From NCBI RefSeq assembly GCF_021728295.1, contig NZ_JAKJXE010000005.1, forward strand, positions 124,001 to 188,000: a stretch of 64,000 nt of DNA, in the 5' to 3' direction. The position numbers and the translations under genes were made by a program. Shown piece by piece: positions 54,617-63,514 of the stretch. The notes beneath the pieces are model-generated. The model did no database searches. It had not been told where the DNA came from and worked only from the letters and a program-made list of their open reading frames with translations. Source of the stretch: Pseudomonas petrae. GTDB taxonomy: Bacteria > Pseudomonadota > Gammaproteobacteria > Pseudomonadales > Pseudomonadaceae. Every line of letters begins with the position of its first letter. Position 1 is the first letter of the stretch.

Positions 54617-55593
54617 AGCAGAGCCTGTTCGAAAAACGTCACGCACAAGACTGGCAGCGTTTCGCAACGCGTCTTGAGGCGCTGGAAGGGAGTCGCCGTA
54701 AAAGCGAATCCGGCGCGGGCTTCAGCCGCGAATACCGTCAGATCTGCCAACAGCTCGCGCTGGCGATTGACCGTGGATACGCCAGTCATCTGGTCGAGCA
54801 ACTGCAACAGCTTGCGATGCGCGGCCACCAGCAGTTGTATCGCCACCGAAGCCAGTTCACTGCGCAGTTGCTGAGCTTTGTGCTCGCAGACTTTCCGCGG
54901 CTGGTGCGCGCTGAATGGCGATGGGTCGCCCTCGCCGGCCTGCTGTTTTTTGGCAGCCTGACGCTCATGGCGCTGCTCGTCTATGGCTATCCGGATCTGG
55001 TGTACAGCGTCGTCAGCCCGGCCGATGTTGCCGGAATGCACGCGATGTACGAGCCCGCCGCACGGCGCATCGGGCAGACGGCCGAGCGCGCGTCGAGTAC
55101 TGACTGGCTGATGTTCGGTTACTACGTCATGCACAACGTCGGCATTGCTTTCCAGACCTTCGCCAGCGGCCTGTTCTTCGGCGTCGGCAGTCTGTTTTTT
55201 CTGTTCTTCAACGGGCTGATGATTGGCGCGGTTGCAGGCCATCTCACCGACGCAGGCATGGGCGCAACCTTCTGGCCGTTCGTGGTCGGACACAGCGCTT
55301 TCGAGCTGACCGGCATCACGCTGGCGGGTGCGGCGGGGCTGAAACTCGGATGGGCGCTGGTCGCTCCCGGTCGACTGCGCCGAGGCGAAGCGCTTCGCCG
55401 CGCTGCCCAGATCAGCGTGCGACTGATTGGCGGGGTCATGATGTTCCTGCTCATCGCTGCATTCATTGAAGCGTACTGGTCGTCGATGAGCTGGCCGCCA
55501 GCGACGGCAAAATACCTGGTGGGTGCTTCGTTATGGTTGCTGGTCGGCGCCTACCTGATTCTTGCCGGACGCACGCCCCATGCGCCTGATTGA
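54613..55593 (+). CDS. SpoIIM/DUF95-type membrane protein
   Basis: 326 residues. The N-terminal 90 residues are soluble and helical (RLEALEGSRRKSESGAGF ...), followed by several TM helices (about 105-125, 175-205, 215-245, 275-320). It belongs to the stage II sporulation protein M family, which in non-spore-formers is encoded with RDD, DUF58 and MoxR genes. The role is probably envelope remodelling. It overlaps both neighbouring genes. Confidence 0.82.
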   Translation: MKQSLFEKRHAQDWQRFATRLEALEGSRRKSESGAGFSREYRQICQQLALAIDRGYASHLVEQLQQLAMRGHQQLYRHRSQFTAQLLSFVLADFPRLVRAEWRWVALAGLLFFGSLTLMALLVYGYPDLVYSVVSPADVAGMHAMYEPAARRIGQTAERASSTDWLMFGYYVMHNVGIAFQTFASGLFFGVGSLFFLFFNGLMIGAVAGHLTDAGMGATFWPFVVGHSAFELTGITLAGAAGLKLGWALVAPGRLRRGEALRRAAQISVRLIGGVMMFLLIAAFIEAYWSSMSWPPATAKYLVGASLWLLVGAYLILAGRTPHAPD

Positions 55594-57238
55594 CGCCAGC
55601 GTTGTCATACGCCCACGCACGCCCTGGGAGGCCATCGATCTGGGCGTTCTCCTGGCGCAACGGCACCGCGCCTTACTAATGACCAGCTGGGCCATCGTCA
55701 CCTTGCCCATCTTCGCGCTGCTGACCCTGCTGCTGTGGGATTACCCGTCGGTGGCAGTTCTCGTGTTCTGGTGGCTGAAGCCGGCGTACGAACGGCTGCC
55801 GCTGCTGATTCTGTCGCAGGCGCTGTTCGGCTCGGCACCTTCGCTCAAGCAGGCGCTGAAAAGCTTTCCGTCCGCTTTAAAACCGCAGTTGATAGCAACC
55901 CTGACCTGGCGGCGTCTGAGCCTCAGCCGCAGCTACTATCAGCCGGTGCAGCAACTCGAAGGACTCGACGGGTTGTCGCGTGCGCAGCGGATTGCCGTGC
56001 TTGGCCAGAAGGAATCCCGGGCGGCGCGTCTGCTGACGGCGCTGGGCAGCACACTTGAAATGACCTTCTGGATCGGACTGATGGTGCTGTTCTACGCCAT
56101 GATTCCGCCGCAGATCGAAGCCGACTGGTCATGGCGCAGCCTGCTGGACATCGAGGGTGAGTGGAACTGGCTGGAGCATCTGACCAACGGGTTTTATGCG
56201 CTGGTTTTGGTCGTGTGGGGGCCGGTTTATGTGTCCTGCGGGTTTGCCCTGTACCTCAATCGCCGAACCGCATTGGAGGCGTGGGACATCGAACTGCGTT
56301 TCCGCAAGCTGCGTCAGCGTGTTCTGGGCAGCGCACTGTCGTTGTTACTGGGCGGGATCCTCGCGCTGACGTTGTTGCCTTCTTCGGTCATGGCAGAGTC
56401 GGCGGCAAACCAGTCAATGACAGACCAGTCAATGCCGGACGAAATCCCCAGCGAGTCGGGCAATAGCTGCCCACTGCCGCCGCTGGACAACCCGCAGACT
56501 GACGAAGACGTTGCACCGCCCGACTCGCCACGCCTGCTTAATCAGCCGCTGACCAGCCAGGCGTCACAGAACGCCATCCATGCCGTGCTTGAACAACCGC
56601 CGTTCAAGAATCCCAAACCAGTGTCCGGGTGGCGCATCGCCGAGCCCGCTTACGATGCCAAGCATGACGCCAAGCATGATGCCAACTCAGCCGAGACACC
56701 CAACTGGCTGGCGCGACTGGTCGTCGGCGCGCTCAACGTGGGCAAAACCCTGTCGGCTGTTTTCGGGGCACTGTTATGGACGCTCCTCGGCCTCACGGTC
56801 GCGTGGGTGATCTGGCGGTATCGGGCCTGGTTCGCCACCTTCGTAGGTAAAAGCCCACGCAAGGCACCTGCACCACAAGACATCCCTCACCAACTCTTTG
56901 GCTTACAAGTCCGTGCTGAAAGTCTGCCGGCGGATGTCGCGGATGCAGCGGAGAGGCTCTGGCGGCAGTCACCCCGCGAGGCTTTGAGCCTGCTTTACCG
57001 CGCACTGCTCAGCCGCCTGTTGACCGATTACCAGCTGCCGCTGAAAAGCGCGGACACCGAGGGCCAGATACTGGCGCGCATCGCCGAGCTCAAGCAGCCA
57101 TCCCTCGATGACTTCAGCCATGAGCTGACGCGCCACTGGCAGAATCTCGCCTACGGGCATCAGGTGCCGCCGGATCAAGCACGACAGACGCTGTGCTCAG
57201 GCTGGCGGAAGTTGTTCGCGCAGGGAGCAGGCGCATGA
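55580..57238 (+). CDS. DUF4129-domain membrane protein
   Basis: 552 residues. TM segments lie near 35-70, 175-195, 215-235 and 255-275 with a large Pro/Gln/Asp-rich periplasmic stretch (about 285-380), a TM near 405-425 and a C-terminal DUF4129 domain (ADAAERLWRQSPREALSLLYRALLSRL). ATG 55580 lies 14 bases inside the previous gene; a TTG at 55562 is an alternative. Family function is unknown; some relatives carry transglutaminase-like domains. Confidence 0.8.
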   Translation: MRLIDASVVIRPRTPWEAIDLGVLLAQRHRALLMTSWAIVTLPIFALLTLLLWDYPSVAVLVFWWLKPAYERLPLLILSQALFGSAPSLKQALKSFPSALKPQLIATLTWRRLSLSRSYYQPVQQLEGLDGLSRAQRIAVLGQKESRAARLLTALGSTLEMTFWIGLMVLFYAMIPPQIEADWSWRSLLDIEGEWNWLEHLTNGFYALVLVVWGPVYVSCGFALYLNRRTALEAWDIELRFRKLRQRVLGSALSLLLGGILALTLLPSSVMAESAANQSMTDQSMPDEIPSESGNSCPLPPLDNPQTDEDVAPPDSPRLLNQPLTSQASQNAIHAVLEQPPFKNPKPVSGWRIAEPAYDAKHDAKHDANSAETPNWLARLVVGALNVGKTLSAVFGALLWTLLGLTVAWVIWRYRAWFATFVGKSPRKAPAPQDIPHQLFGLQVRAESLPADVADAAERLWRQSPREALSLLYRALLSRLLTDYQLPLKSADTEGQILARIAELKQPSLDDFSHELTRHWQNLAYGHQVPPDQARQTLCSGWRKLFAQGAGA

Positions 57239-58461
57239 GCCGGCGCTGGATCATCGGGCTGGTCACCGCGCTGATGCTGGCAAGCATCGTCATCGCCAGT
57301 GTGCCTGTGCTGAAGCGGCTCGAACGTTATCAGGAAACCGTCGACCAGGGCCCTTCTCCCGAGGCGCTGGCCAACCCCTACCTCGCCGCTCAGACGTTCC
57401 TGCGTCAGCGAAACATTCAGGTGAAGACGGTCGAAACGCTCGCCACTCTCCCCGACATCCAAGACCAGCCGCAAACGCTCATGCTGCTGGATTTCCGCGA
57501 GAAGATGACGCCGTCCGAGGTCAAGCGCTTGCTGGCCTGGACCCAGTCAGGCGGCCGCCTTCTGTTTGTTGCCGAACAGCTGTGGGACCAGGCCAAGGGA
57601 AGCAGCGGCGACCTGTTGCTGGATCAATTGCAGATTCATCAATTCCTCACCCAGGATCTGCAAGAGCAGGACCGCGAACGGCAGCGCGAACAACTCAAGC
57701 CGGTCATCCCGCTGAGCACGCCGGACATTCAAGGCCCCGAAACGCCGTGGCCCGAGTTGACCCGGCTGTTCGTGCAAAACGAAAACGCCCCGGCCTACAT
57801 GAGCTTCGACCCGGCCTTCCATCTGGATGACCCCGAGGATCATGCACAGTCATGGGCCAACAGCGCTGACGCCACGCACCTGCTGCAAATGGTGTACGGC
57901 TCCGGATTGATCACCGTCGTCACAGACGCCGACCTCTGGAAAACCCACACCATCGGCGAATACGATAATGCCTGGCTGCTCTGGTACCTGAGCCAGGACA
58001 GCACCGTCACGATGGTGCTGCGCACTGAACACGACAACCTGTTCGGGCTGCTCTGGAAATACTTTCCCCAGGCGCTGCTCGCCCTGACGCTGTGCCTCAT
58101 TGCAACGCTGTGGCATGCAGGCATGCGCCATGGCCCGATGCTGCCGATTCTGTCGCGCGGCCGCCGTCAGCTCAGCGAACACCTGCGCGCGAGCGCCGAC
58201 TTCATGCTCCGCCGGGAAGGCCAGCACGCCGCGTTGCGTGCCCTGCAGCAAGACATTCTGCGCCGCGCCCGGCAGCGGCATCCCGGGTTTGAAACCCTGA
58301 CCGTCACCGAACAATGGCAGACGCTGGCGCGCATGACGCGTCAGTCCACCAGCAGCATCGGCCAGGCACTGCGGCCCCGACCGGAGCAACGCCTGTCCAG
58401 CAGCGAATTCACCCGTCAGGTTGCGTACCTGCAAACCATCAGGAATGCATTGAATGTGTAG
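57235..58461 (+). CDS. DUF4350-domain membrane protein
   Basis: 408 residues: an N-terminal TM (WIIGLVTALMLASIVIASVPVL), a periplasmic DUF4350 domain (about 40-260, with SPEALANPYLAAQTFLRQRN and GGRLLFVAEQLWD resembling a GATase-like fold), a second TM near 276-294 (LLALTLCLIATLW) and a cytoplasmic helical tail with MLRREGQHAALRALQQDILRRARQ. The start overlaps the DUF4129 stop (ATGA). The next gene in related operons would be moxR, but here a toxin-antitoxin pair intervenes. Confidence 0.8.
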   Translation: MSRRWIIGLVTALMLASIVIASVPVLKRLERYQETVDQGPSPEALANPYLAAQTFLRQRNIQVKTVETLATLPDIQDQPQTLMLLDFREKMTPSEVKRLLAWTQSGGRLLFVAEQLWDQAKGSSGDLLLDQLQIHQFLTQDLQEQDRERQREQLKPVIPLSTPDIQGPETPWPELTRLFVQNENAPAYMSFDPAFHLDDPEDHAQSWANSADATHLLQMVYGSGLITVVTDADLWKTHTIGEYDNAWLLWYLSQDSTVTMVLRTEHDNLFGLLWKYFPQALLALTLCLIATLWHAGMRHGPMLPILSRGRRQLSEHLRASADFMLRREGQHAALRALQQDILRRARQRHPGFETLTVTEQWQTLARMTRQSTSSIGQALRPRPEQRLSSSEFTRQVAYLQTIRNALNV

Positions 58462-58509
58462 GCGAACAACCGCAGTCATGTCGCTGCGCTGGCTACTGGC
58501 AATGCCGTA

Positions 58510-59247
58510 TCAGTCTTCGGCTGCGCCTAAGACTTTGTTGACGTAACTCTCAACGAACCAATCGGGCAAATCCTCGAACCGGAATTCGAAATCGGTGCCG
58601 TCGGTGACTTCTGCAAGCAAGACAGCCTCGGCTTCCGAGTTATCGAAAATGTAAGCCCGATTGGTCGCCTCAACTGCAGCAGGAAGCAAATCAAGCGAGC
58701 CCTTGTAGCGCTTGCGAATTTTGTCCTCGGGTACATTGTGACCACCTTCTGCAACTCGGTTGGCTACCCTCTGGATGTTGATGTCCACAGAGTCAGTGGA
58801 AACGTAATAGAGGTAAGTGCGGTAGCCCCTGCGCTGTGCCATTTCCAGAAACTCGACCTTGTCAGGGCTGGACATCACCGTTTCGAAGGTAAAATTTTCG
58901 CCAAGTTCCAGTAACTGATGCCGAATGAAATCGGCAATTGCCGAGGCGAAATAGGAATCCATTGGTACGCACGTGAACTCAACGCGGTTTCCATTTAGCC
59001 CAATCAATTTCGCCTGGGCCTGCCTGTTGAATTTGACGAGCAGCGAATGCTCATCGATAAATGAATGCAATGCTTGGGGTGTGGTGTGAATTTTGTACGT
59101 CGAGAGGTCCAGAAAACCGGTTTCGTTGACCTCGTGTTCGATGTCATCGGCGTTGACGTAGATACCAATGAGATTCGCCGGGACAAAGCCCTTCATCGTG
59201 GATTTACCGCTGCCATTAGGCCCCGCCCAGCAGCGCGCCCTAGGCAC
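58510..59247 (-). CDS. Zeta-toxin-like ATP/GTP kinase
   Basis: 245 residues with a P-loop near the N-terminus (RCWAGPNGSGKST, residues about 5-17), a conserved IYVNADDIE (zeta-type Asp/Asp), and NFTFETVMSSPDKVEFLEMAQRRGY, the strong zeta-toxin/UDP-GlcNAc-kinase-like signature, then TDSVDINIQRVANRVAEGGHNVPEDKIRKRY with Arg residues for ATP binding. Start GTG 59247 overlaps the antitoxin's stop by 8 bases. Zeta toxins phosphorylate UDP-amino sugars or NAD-related substrates; the substrate here is unknown. GC is visibly lower than in the flanking operon. Confidence 0.8.
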   Translation of the reverse strand: MPRARCWAGPNGSGKSTMKGFVPANLIGIYVNADDIEHEVNETGFLDLSTYKIHTTPQALHSFIDEHSLLVKFNRQAQAKLIGLNGNRVEFTCVPMDSYFASAIADFIRHQLLELGENFTFETVMSSPDKVEFLEMAQRRGYRTYLYYVSTDSVDINIQRVANRVAEGGHNVPEDKIRKRYKGSLDLLPAAVEATNRAYIFDNSEAEAVLLAEVTDGTDFEFRFEDLPDWFVESYVNKVLGAAED

Positions 59248-59503
59248 TGGCTTTCAGCCGGCGAACCTTGTGCACTTTGCCAAGCTGGACTTTAGTACGA
59301 GGCTTGGCCGGGGCGATTACCCGCACCGAGCCGTCAGCTTTGGCTTCAACCATATTGGTGCCCTGGATGCGGTACACAGTCAGCCCCGACGACAGCGCTC
59401 GGTAGTATGCCGAGACGGTCGCGCTTGCAGCCAATACAGGGATTTTGTCCTCAAGGTTCAGCATGTCCTCTTCAGACAATTTTTTTGTTTCGACCTTAGC
59501 CAT
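59240..59503 (-). CDS. Putative antitoxin of the zeta-toxin pair
   Basis: 87 residues from ATG 59503 (MAKVETKKLSEED). Helical N-terminus (EEDMLNLEDKIPVLAASATVSAYYRALS), then short strands (LTVYRIQGTNMVEAKADGSVRVI), and a basic Lys/Arg-rich tail (KPRTKVQLGKVHKVRRLKA). It precedes and overlaps the toxin, the normal antitoxin position. An in-frame ATG at 59608 exists, but AGAACATC just before 59503 and family length favour the later start. Antitoxin identity is inferred from position. Confidence 0.65.
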   Translation of the reverse strand: MAKVETKKLSEEDMLNLEDKIPVLAASATVSAYYRALSSGLTVYRIQGTNMVEAKADGSVRVIAPAKPRTKVQLGKVHKVRRLKASA

Positions 59504-59801
59504 GATGTTCTCCGGCAGTTCAGTTTCATTCGGCAAGCAGGTTCGTCGTGATTCTAGCCCAAGTGGGGCCGCCAATCTCGATTGTGTCGTTTCACAGGAG
59601 CCGAGCATGTCGCTTCAGGGTTCTGGACATACACTCAAGATCGGACAAACATGGCTTCTACTCCTTTCGATCAAACCTCAACGCAGCGTCGCCTTTGACC
59701 GTTGAGGCTCGATACATTCCAAGGTGCGGCGAGCGAGGGAGCTTGTTCACCGGCGCCCCGGCAAAATTCCAGCAAAGTCAAATTAGGTAAGCGCTCGATT
59801 T
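59504..59801. other. Divergent region between the antitoxin gene and moxR
   Basis: 298 bases holding the antitoxin/toxin promoter and presumably a moxR promoter. No obvious repeats flank the insertion. Stretches 59610-59700 contain short frames on both strands that lack ribosome-binding sites. Confidence 0.4.
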
Positions 59802-60923
59802 ATGGACGATAAAACGGACTTGAAAGTTAGCAAGGCGCCAGAGCATGTGAGCGATCAACCGACCGAGCCAAGCCACGCGGCCAATCACCTTCCCACGCCC
59901 GAACCCATAGCCGTGGACCACAAGCACACCGAGCCGGCCACCGCTTCGGGCAGCAATCCGGCGCAGCAGCGACAGCGTGCGATTCATCTGGCGCAGGCGG
60001 TGCGGCACGAGTTGCAAAAAGCGGTCATCGGCCAGGACGCGGTGATCGATGATGTGCTGACCGCACTGATCGGCGGTGGCCATGTCTTGCTCGAAGGCGT
60101 GCCCGGGCTGGGCAAGACGCTGCTAGTGCGGGCGCTGGCTCGGTGTTTCGGCGGCGAGTTCGCGCGCATTCAGTTCACCCCTGACCTGATGCCCAGCGAT
60201 GTGACCGGCCATGCCGTTTACGACATGCAGAGCGAGCAGTTCAAGCTGCGCAAAGGACCGCTGTTTACCCATCTGCTGCTTGCGGACGAGATCAACCGCG
60301 CACCGGCCAAGACCCAGGCCGCGCTGCTTGAGGCGATGCAGGAACGTCAGGTCACGCTGGAGGGCCGAGCGCTGCCGGTGCCGCAACCGTTCATGGTGCT
60401 CGCGACGCAGAACCCGATCGAGCAGGAAGGCACTTATCCGCTGCCCGAAGCCGAGCTCGACCGCTTCATGCTCAAGGTGCGTATGGATTATCCCCAGGCC
60501 GATCAGGAGCTGGAGATGGTCCGCCAGGTCACGCGTTCGACGCGCTCCGACATGCTCGACATCCAGCCCCTGCGCACCTTGATGCAGGCAAAAGATGTGC
60601 TGGCGCTGCAACGCATCGCCAGCGATCTGCCGGTGGATGAACAGGTGCTCGATTACGCCGTGCGGCTGGCCCGCGCGACTCGCACGTGGCCGGGCCTGAC
60701 GCTGGGTGCCGGGCCGCGGGCATCCATCGCGCTGATTCGGGGAGCACGCGCCCGTGCGCTGTTGCGAGGCGGTGAGTTCGTCGTACCCGACGACGTCAAA
60801 GGCTGCGCGCTGGCAGTGCTTCGGCACAGGGTGAGACTTGCGCCGGAGCTGGACATCGAGGGGTTGTCGGTGGATCAAGTGCTCAAGCAATTGCTGGATC
60901 AGGTGGCGGCGCCGCGCCGATGA
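59802..60923 (+). CDS. MoxR-family AAA+ ATPase
   Basis: 373 residues. A 50-residue unstructured Pro/His/Thr-rich leader precedes the AAA+ domain: Walker A LLEGVPGLGKTLLVRALA near 96-113, Walker B HLLLADEINRAPAKTQAALLEAMQERQVT near 158-186, sensor 1 LATQNPIEQEGTYPLPEAELDRFM and an Arg finger downstream. MoxR ATPases chaperone or activate VWA/DUF58 partners. The long acidic leader is unusual; most MoxR proteins start near the QAVRHELQKAVIGQD region, so an internal start cannot be excluded. Confidence 0.88.
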   Translation: MDDKTDLKVSKAPEHVSDQPTEPSHAANHLPTPEPIAVDHKHTEPATASGSNPAQQRQRAIHLAQAVRHELQKAVIGQDAVIDDVLTALIGGGHVLLEGVPGLGKTLLVRALARCFGGEFARIQFTPDLMPSDVTGHAVYDMQSEQFKLRKGPLFTHLLLADEINRAPAKTQAALLEAMQERQVTLEGRALPVPQPFMVLATQNPIEQEGTYPLPEAELDRFMLKVRMDYPQADQELEMVRQVTRSTRSDMLDIQPLRTLMQAKDVLALQRIASDLPVDEQVLDYAVRLARATRTWPGLTLGAGPRASIALIRGARARALLRGGEFVVPDDVKGCALAVLRHRVRLAPELDIEGLSVDQVLKQLLDQVAAPRR

Positions 60924-62275
60924 AGCCACTGCTCAAGCCGTCGACACGCCTGCTCTGGTGGCTGGCCGTTCTCCTCGGCGTATCGGTGCTGCTCGGTATT
61001 CTGCAAGCATTGGGACGAGGCCCGGTCGCACGGCTGGACGGCTTTTTCTGGACCCTGCTGTGGATAATGGCTGCTGTGGCAGGGCTGGATGCGGGATGGC
61101 TCTGGCGCTTGCCCTCCCCTCGAGTAAAGCGGCATTTGACCGGCAGTCTGGGAATGGGACGCTGGAGCGAGGTGCGGGTCGAGGTGGAACACGATTCACC
61201 CCGCGCGCTGCATATGACCCTCTTTGATCATGGGCCCTCAGAGCCGGACGCCCGTTACGAAACCGAAAGTCTGCCCCAGGACGTCGTGCTGCGCCCGCAA
61301 CGCACGGCCCAGCTGACCTATCGGCTGCGCCCGGCCAGTCGGGGGGATTTCACTTTCGAACGGACCGAGATTCTCATGCGCAGCCCGTTGCGCCTGTGGT
61401 CATCCCGGCGTTATGTGCCCAACCATGACGCCGTCCGGGTGTACCCGGATTTCGCCCGGTTGCAGAACGGGCAGTTGTTGGGCGTCGAGAACTGGCTCAG
61501 GCAGATCGGCATCCGCCAACAGCCGCGTCGGGGGCTGGGCCTGGAATTTCATCAACTGCGCGAATTTCGTGAAGGCGACAGCCTGCGTCAGATCGACTGG
61601 AAAGCCACTGCGCGGCATCGCGCCCCCATTGCGCGGGAATATCAGGATGAGCGCGATCAGCAAATCCTGTTCATGCTGGACTGTGGCCGACGCATGCGCA
61701 GCCAGGACGGCGCGCTGACGCACTTCGACCATGGGCTGAACGCCTGCCTGCTGCTGAGCTACGTCGCCTTGCGTCAGGGCGACGCGGTCGGCCTTTCAAC
61801 CTTCGCGGGCGACCAGGACCGGCATCTGCCACCCGTCAAAGGCGCGGGCCAACTGAACGTTCTGTTGAATCACCTCTATAACGTCAACGCGACCCAGCGC
61901 CCTGCGGATTACGCGGTAGCGATGCGAAACATCCTCGCGCGGCAGAAGCGCCGGGCGTTGGTGGTGGTGATCACTAACCTGCGGGACGAGGATGACGAGC
62001 AGTTACTCGAAGCGGTCAAACAGCTGAGTCGCCATCATCGGGTGCTGATTGCCAGTCTGCGAGAGGTCGTACTCGACGAGCTGCGCCAAACGCCGGTGCA
62101 GACCTGGCAAGAGGCTGTCGACTATTGCGGGACGGTCGACCTGCTAAACGCACGCAGCGGGCTGCATGAGCGATTGATCGCCCATGGAATCCCGGTGCTG
62201 GACGTGCGCCCCAGTGAGCTGGGGCCGGAGTTGGTGAGCCGATACATGAGCTGGAAAAAGGCCGGCGCGCTGTAG
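60920..62275 (+). CDS. DUF58-domain protein
   Basis: 451 residues. Two N-terminal TM helices (about 11-30 and 35-52) precede a beta-rich part and the DUF58 domain with its hallmark EFHQLREFREGDSLRQIDWKATARH near 212-236 and a VWA-like segment (QQILFMLDCGRRMRSQDG, MIDAS-like DxGRxM). The ATG overlaps the moxR stop by 4 bases, so the two are coupled. Partner of MoxR. Confidence 0.88.
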   Translation: MKPLLKPSTRLLWWLAVLLGVSVLLGILQALGRGPVARLDGFFWTLLWIMAAVAGLDAGWLWRLPSPRVKRHLTGSLGMGRWSEVRVEVEHDSPRALHMTLFDHGPSEPDARYETESLPQDVVLRPQRTAQLTYRLRPASRGDFTFERTEILMRSPLRLWSSRRYVPNHDAVRVYPDFARLQNGQLLGVENWLRQIGIRQQPRRGLGLEFHQLREFREGDSLRQIDWKATARHRAPIAREYQDERDQQILFMLDCGRRMRSQDGALTHFDHGLNACLLLSYVALRQGDAVGLSTFAGDQDRHLPPVKGAGQLNVLLNHLYNVNATQRPADYAVAMRNILARQKRRALVVVITNLRDEDDEQLLEAVKQLSRHHRVLIASLREVVLDELRQTPVQTWQEAVDYCGTVDLLNARSGLHERLIAHGIPVLDVRPSELGPELVSRYMSWKKAGAL

Positions 62276-62286
62276 CGCGCTTACCT

Positions 62287-62646
62287 TCAGGCGGACGCTT
62301 CCAGCGGATAGAAGCTGAAGTAGTGCTGCAAAGCCTGAATGAGGCCAAAGTATTCCGCCGGCGCCGCTTGCAGGCGGAAGCCGGAATCGAACACGCGCGG
62401 GGTTTCGTCTTCCCGACACCACAGGCAGCTGGCGTCGATATCGATGTTGTACATGCCGCTCTTGCCGTCAGGTACTTTCAGGCGCAGCTGAAAATCGGCC
62501 CCCACCAGAATGGGCAGATCGCTGATCAGCATCAGGCCCTGCTCAGATACGTTCCCCAGGCAACCCAACGGTTTATCGGTGTACCGGTTGAACACTTGCA
62601 GGTAGTAAGGCAGTTGGTGACGTTGTATTCGTCTTTCATTAAGCAT
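62287..62646 (-). CDS. PilZ-domain c-di-GMP-binding protein
   Basis: 119 residues from ATG 62646. It has the c-di-GMP signature RRIQR at the N-terminal side (RxxxR) and NVSEQGLML (D/NxSxxG), followed by the PilZ beta-barrel and a C-terminal helix (YFGLIQALQHYFSFYP). It is a stand-alone effector. Upstream in-frame ATGs at 62679 and 62736 would add 11 or 30 residues; MLNERRIQR is the more usual opening. It converges with the DUF58 gene 11 bases away. Target unknown. Confidence 0.82.
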   Translation of the reverse strand: MLNERRIQRHQLPYYLQVFNRYTDKPLGCLGNVSEQGLMLISDLPILVGADFQLRLKVPDGKSGMYNIDIDASCLWCREDETPRVFDSGFRLQAAPAEYFGLIQALQHYFSFYPLEASA

Positions 62647-62960
62647 TCGGACACTCGCCCTGAGATGACCATTGAGCATGGCCGCGCTAGTGCTTTGGGA
62701 TTCGGTTGCACGGAACTGCCAGACCCGTGACGCCATAATCCATCAGTTGAAAAAACCGATGACGACATCTGACTCATTCGGCACTGGCAAAAGTCACTGA
62801 TCCGAGTAGCCGATCAGCGATAACCACACCTATCGCCCCGCTTTCGGATCAGTGGCGCTGCCGCCTCCGTCAAAACACTTAGGTCCCTACCCATCGCAGC
62901 CTAGCTCAGGTTTTCCCGATATCCACCCGGAAACGCAACCGTACATCCACTCGGGTGTAA

Positions 62961-63335
62961 CTACCGTGAAGCAGCGCGAGGTGTGGCGGGCGGGGCCAGG
63001 TTGTCATGGCCGAGCTGATGCAAGGTATCCAGGCGGGCCTTGGCGCGGAACGCATACTCGCTTTCCGGAAACTGGGTAATGATGAACTGGTAGGTCTGCA
63101 CCGCATCCATGTAGAACTTCTGGCGTTCCAGGCACTGGCCACGCAACATCGACACTTCGGGCTGTACGTAGCGACGCGAACGGCTTTCCCGATCGACTTT
63201 CGACAGGTTGTACATCACCGCGTCACAGTCGCCCTGGGCGTAGGCGCGGTTGGCATTGTTCAAATGGCTGTTCATTGCCCAGCGGGTGCAGCCACCCAAG
63301 GCAAGCAGCGCCACTAATATCATCACGATTCGCAT
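62961..63335 (-). CDS. Small TPR-like lipoprotein
   Basis: 124 residues, with signal peptide and lipobox ALGGC (Cys near 16), followed by two helical hairpins resembling TPR units (NANRAYAQGDCDAVMYNLSKV and RQKFYMDAVQTYQFIITQFPESEYAFRAKARLD). The second has the BamD-like pattern found in lipoproteins of pseudomonads. It is probably outer-membrane anchored. Function unknown. It lies divergent from pykA. Confidence 0.75.
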   Translation of the reverse strand: MRIVMILVALLALGGCTRWAMNSHLNNANRAYAQGDCDAVMYNLSKVDRESRSRRYVQPEVSMLRGQCLERQKFYMDAVQTYQFIITQFPESEYAFRAKARLDTLHQLGHDNLAPPATPRAASR

Positions 63336-63514
63336 GAGAGTCTCCTGTGCTCAGCCGCTATATCGGCGTATTCCGGGATTTCTTCAAGGCCGATTTGAGT
63401 GCCGCCGTCCTGCCGATTGCCCAGCGATCAGGGGGTCAGGTAGTGCAAAGGAACAATGACTACAGAGCAATACAGTAGTAGCCTCTCGCTGCGCTTCATT
63501 TAAGGAGTTTGTGC

